64,000 nt of DNA from Flavilitoribacter sp020436695 (GTDB lineage: Bacteria > Bacteroidota > Bacteroidia > Chitinophagales > Saprospiraceae). Position 1 is the first letter of the stretch. Each line of letters opens with the position of its first letter. Below the pieces are notes generated by a model. The model did no database searches, was not told the DNA's origin, and saw only the letters and a program-made list of their open reading frames with translations. Location: positions 1 to 64,000 of the forward strand of contig JAWKLQ010000015.1 of assembly GCA_041392665.1 (NCBI GenBank). Reading direction: 5' to 3'. Position numbers and translations under genes: made by a program. Shown here one piece after another: positions 63,686 to 64,000 of this stretch.

Positions 63686-64000
63686 ATGAAAGGACTTAGT
63701 TTTCAATACCCCGCTTGGTTTTTAATCTTCTGTGTGTTACTGGGACTGGGCTTCGCACTGGCTCTTTACTATCGGGATAAGACTTTCCGGGAACAGGCTC
63801 CCTGGCTCAACTGGTTGTTGGGTGCGCTGCGTTTTTTACTGGTCACCGTGATCAGTGCTCTATTGTTGACGCCTTTACTTCGCTCGTTGCAGACCGAAAC
63901 CAAAAAGCCGCTGGTGATCCTGGCGCAGGATAATTCCGAATCCGTCGCTGCGGCCATGACCGACGTGCAGCGCCAAAGCTACGAGCAGTCCATACAGCAA
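63686..64000 (+). CDS. membrane protein, truncated by the window edge
   Basis: From the ATG at 63686 the frame stays open to the last base (105 codons). It begins MKGLSFQYPAWFLIFCVLLG and has a second helix (LLGALRFLLVTVISALLLTP). The following LVILAQDNSESV resembles the start of a von Willebrand type A-like domain, as in large BatA-like or VWA-domain membrane proteins of Bacteroidota. The rest is beyond the window. The call is tentative. Confidence 0.6.
   Translation, partial: MKGLSFQYPAWFLIFCVLLGLGFALALYYRDKTFREQAPWLNWLLGALRFLLVTVISALLLTPLLRSLQTETKKPLVILAQDNSESVAAAMTDVQRQSYEQSIQQ

Overview
The window looks like a chromosomal stretch of a Bacteroidota bacterium, most likely of the Saprospiria/Lewinella type. 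This rests on SusC/SusD, a hybrid two-component sensor with propeller repeats, type IX secretion sorting domains, a gliding-motility-type C-terminal domain, LytS/LytTR pairs, DUF1501 with Planctomycete-type cytochrome genes, weak ribosome binding sites, and promoter-like TAnnTTTG boxes. No rRNA, tRNA, CRISPR array, prophage or intact insertion sequence was seen.

Layout. At 0-4.2 kb are an ECF sigma factor with an overlapping membrane anti-sigma/TonB-like gene, a 1-kb spacer that appears to encode twin small RNAs, and a mannose-1-phosphate guanylyltransferase. At 4.4-15.5 kb are a TonB-dependent receptor, a small secreted protein, a lipoprotein cytochrome c peroxidase, a GH95 alpha-L-fucosidase, a DUF1593 nucleoside-hydrolase-like lipoprotein and an FG-GAP/cytochrome lipoprotein. 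At 15.6-25.6 kb are SusD, SusC, a divergent LacI-type regulator with three matching operators in the shared spacer, a LytTR/LytS pair, a DUF2911 gene and two tiny membrane genes. Every gene from about 17.8 to 25.6 kb is broken by small indels, while both flanks are clean. At 25.7-38.3 kb are a large hybrid sensor/AraC regulator, an unusual beta-lactamase-fold protein with two sets of repeats, small secreted proteins, an alpha/beta hydrolase lacking its middle, a beta-propeller glycosidase, NamZ and a GNAT enzyme. At 38.5-50.2 kb are the DUF1501/PSD1 pair, two type IX secreted proteins, a SRPBCC protein and a DUF3179 protein. At 50.4-55 kb is a DUF3500/HupE/LytS/LytTR cluster. At 55.3-64 kb are a frameshifted retropepsin-like protease, a CotH-like protein, a SPOR-LysM protein, SbcD, a sialate O-acetylesterase, a sorting-domain protein, an ACT-domain protein and a cut-off membrane gene.

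How it fits together. GH95, SusCD and the LacI regulator suggest a fucosylated-glycan uptake locus. The hybrid sensor, GH43/GH130-like lipoprotein, sialate esterase and NamZ widen this to cell-surface glycan and peptidoglycan scavenging. Many spacers hold long imperfect inverted repeats or dispersed repeats. The most unusual items are the twin ~65-nt RNA candidates, the beta-lactamase with a repeat insertion between its catalytic motifs, a recurring ~38-bp upstream element, and the HupE operon with its own two-component system.
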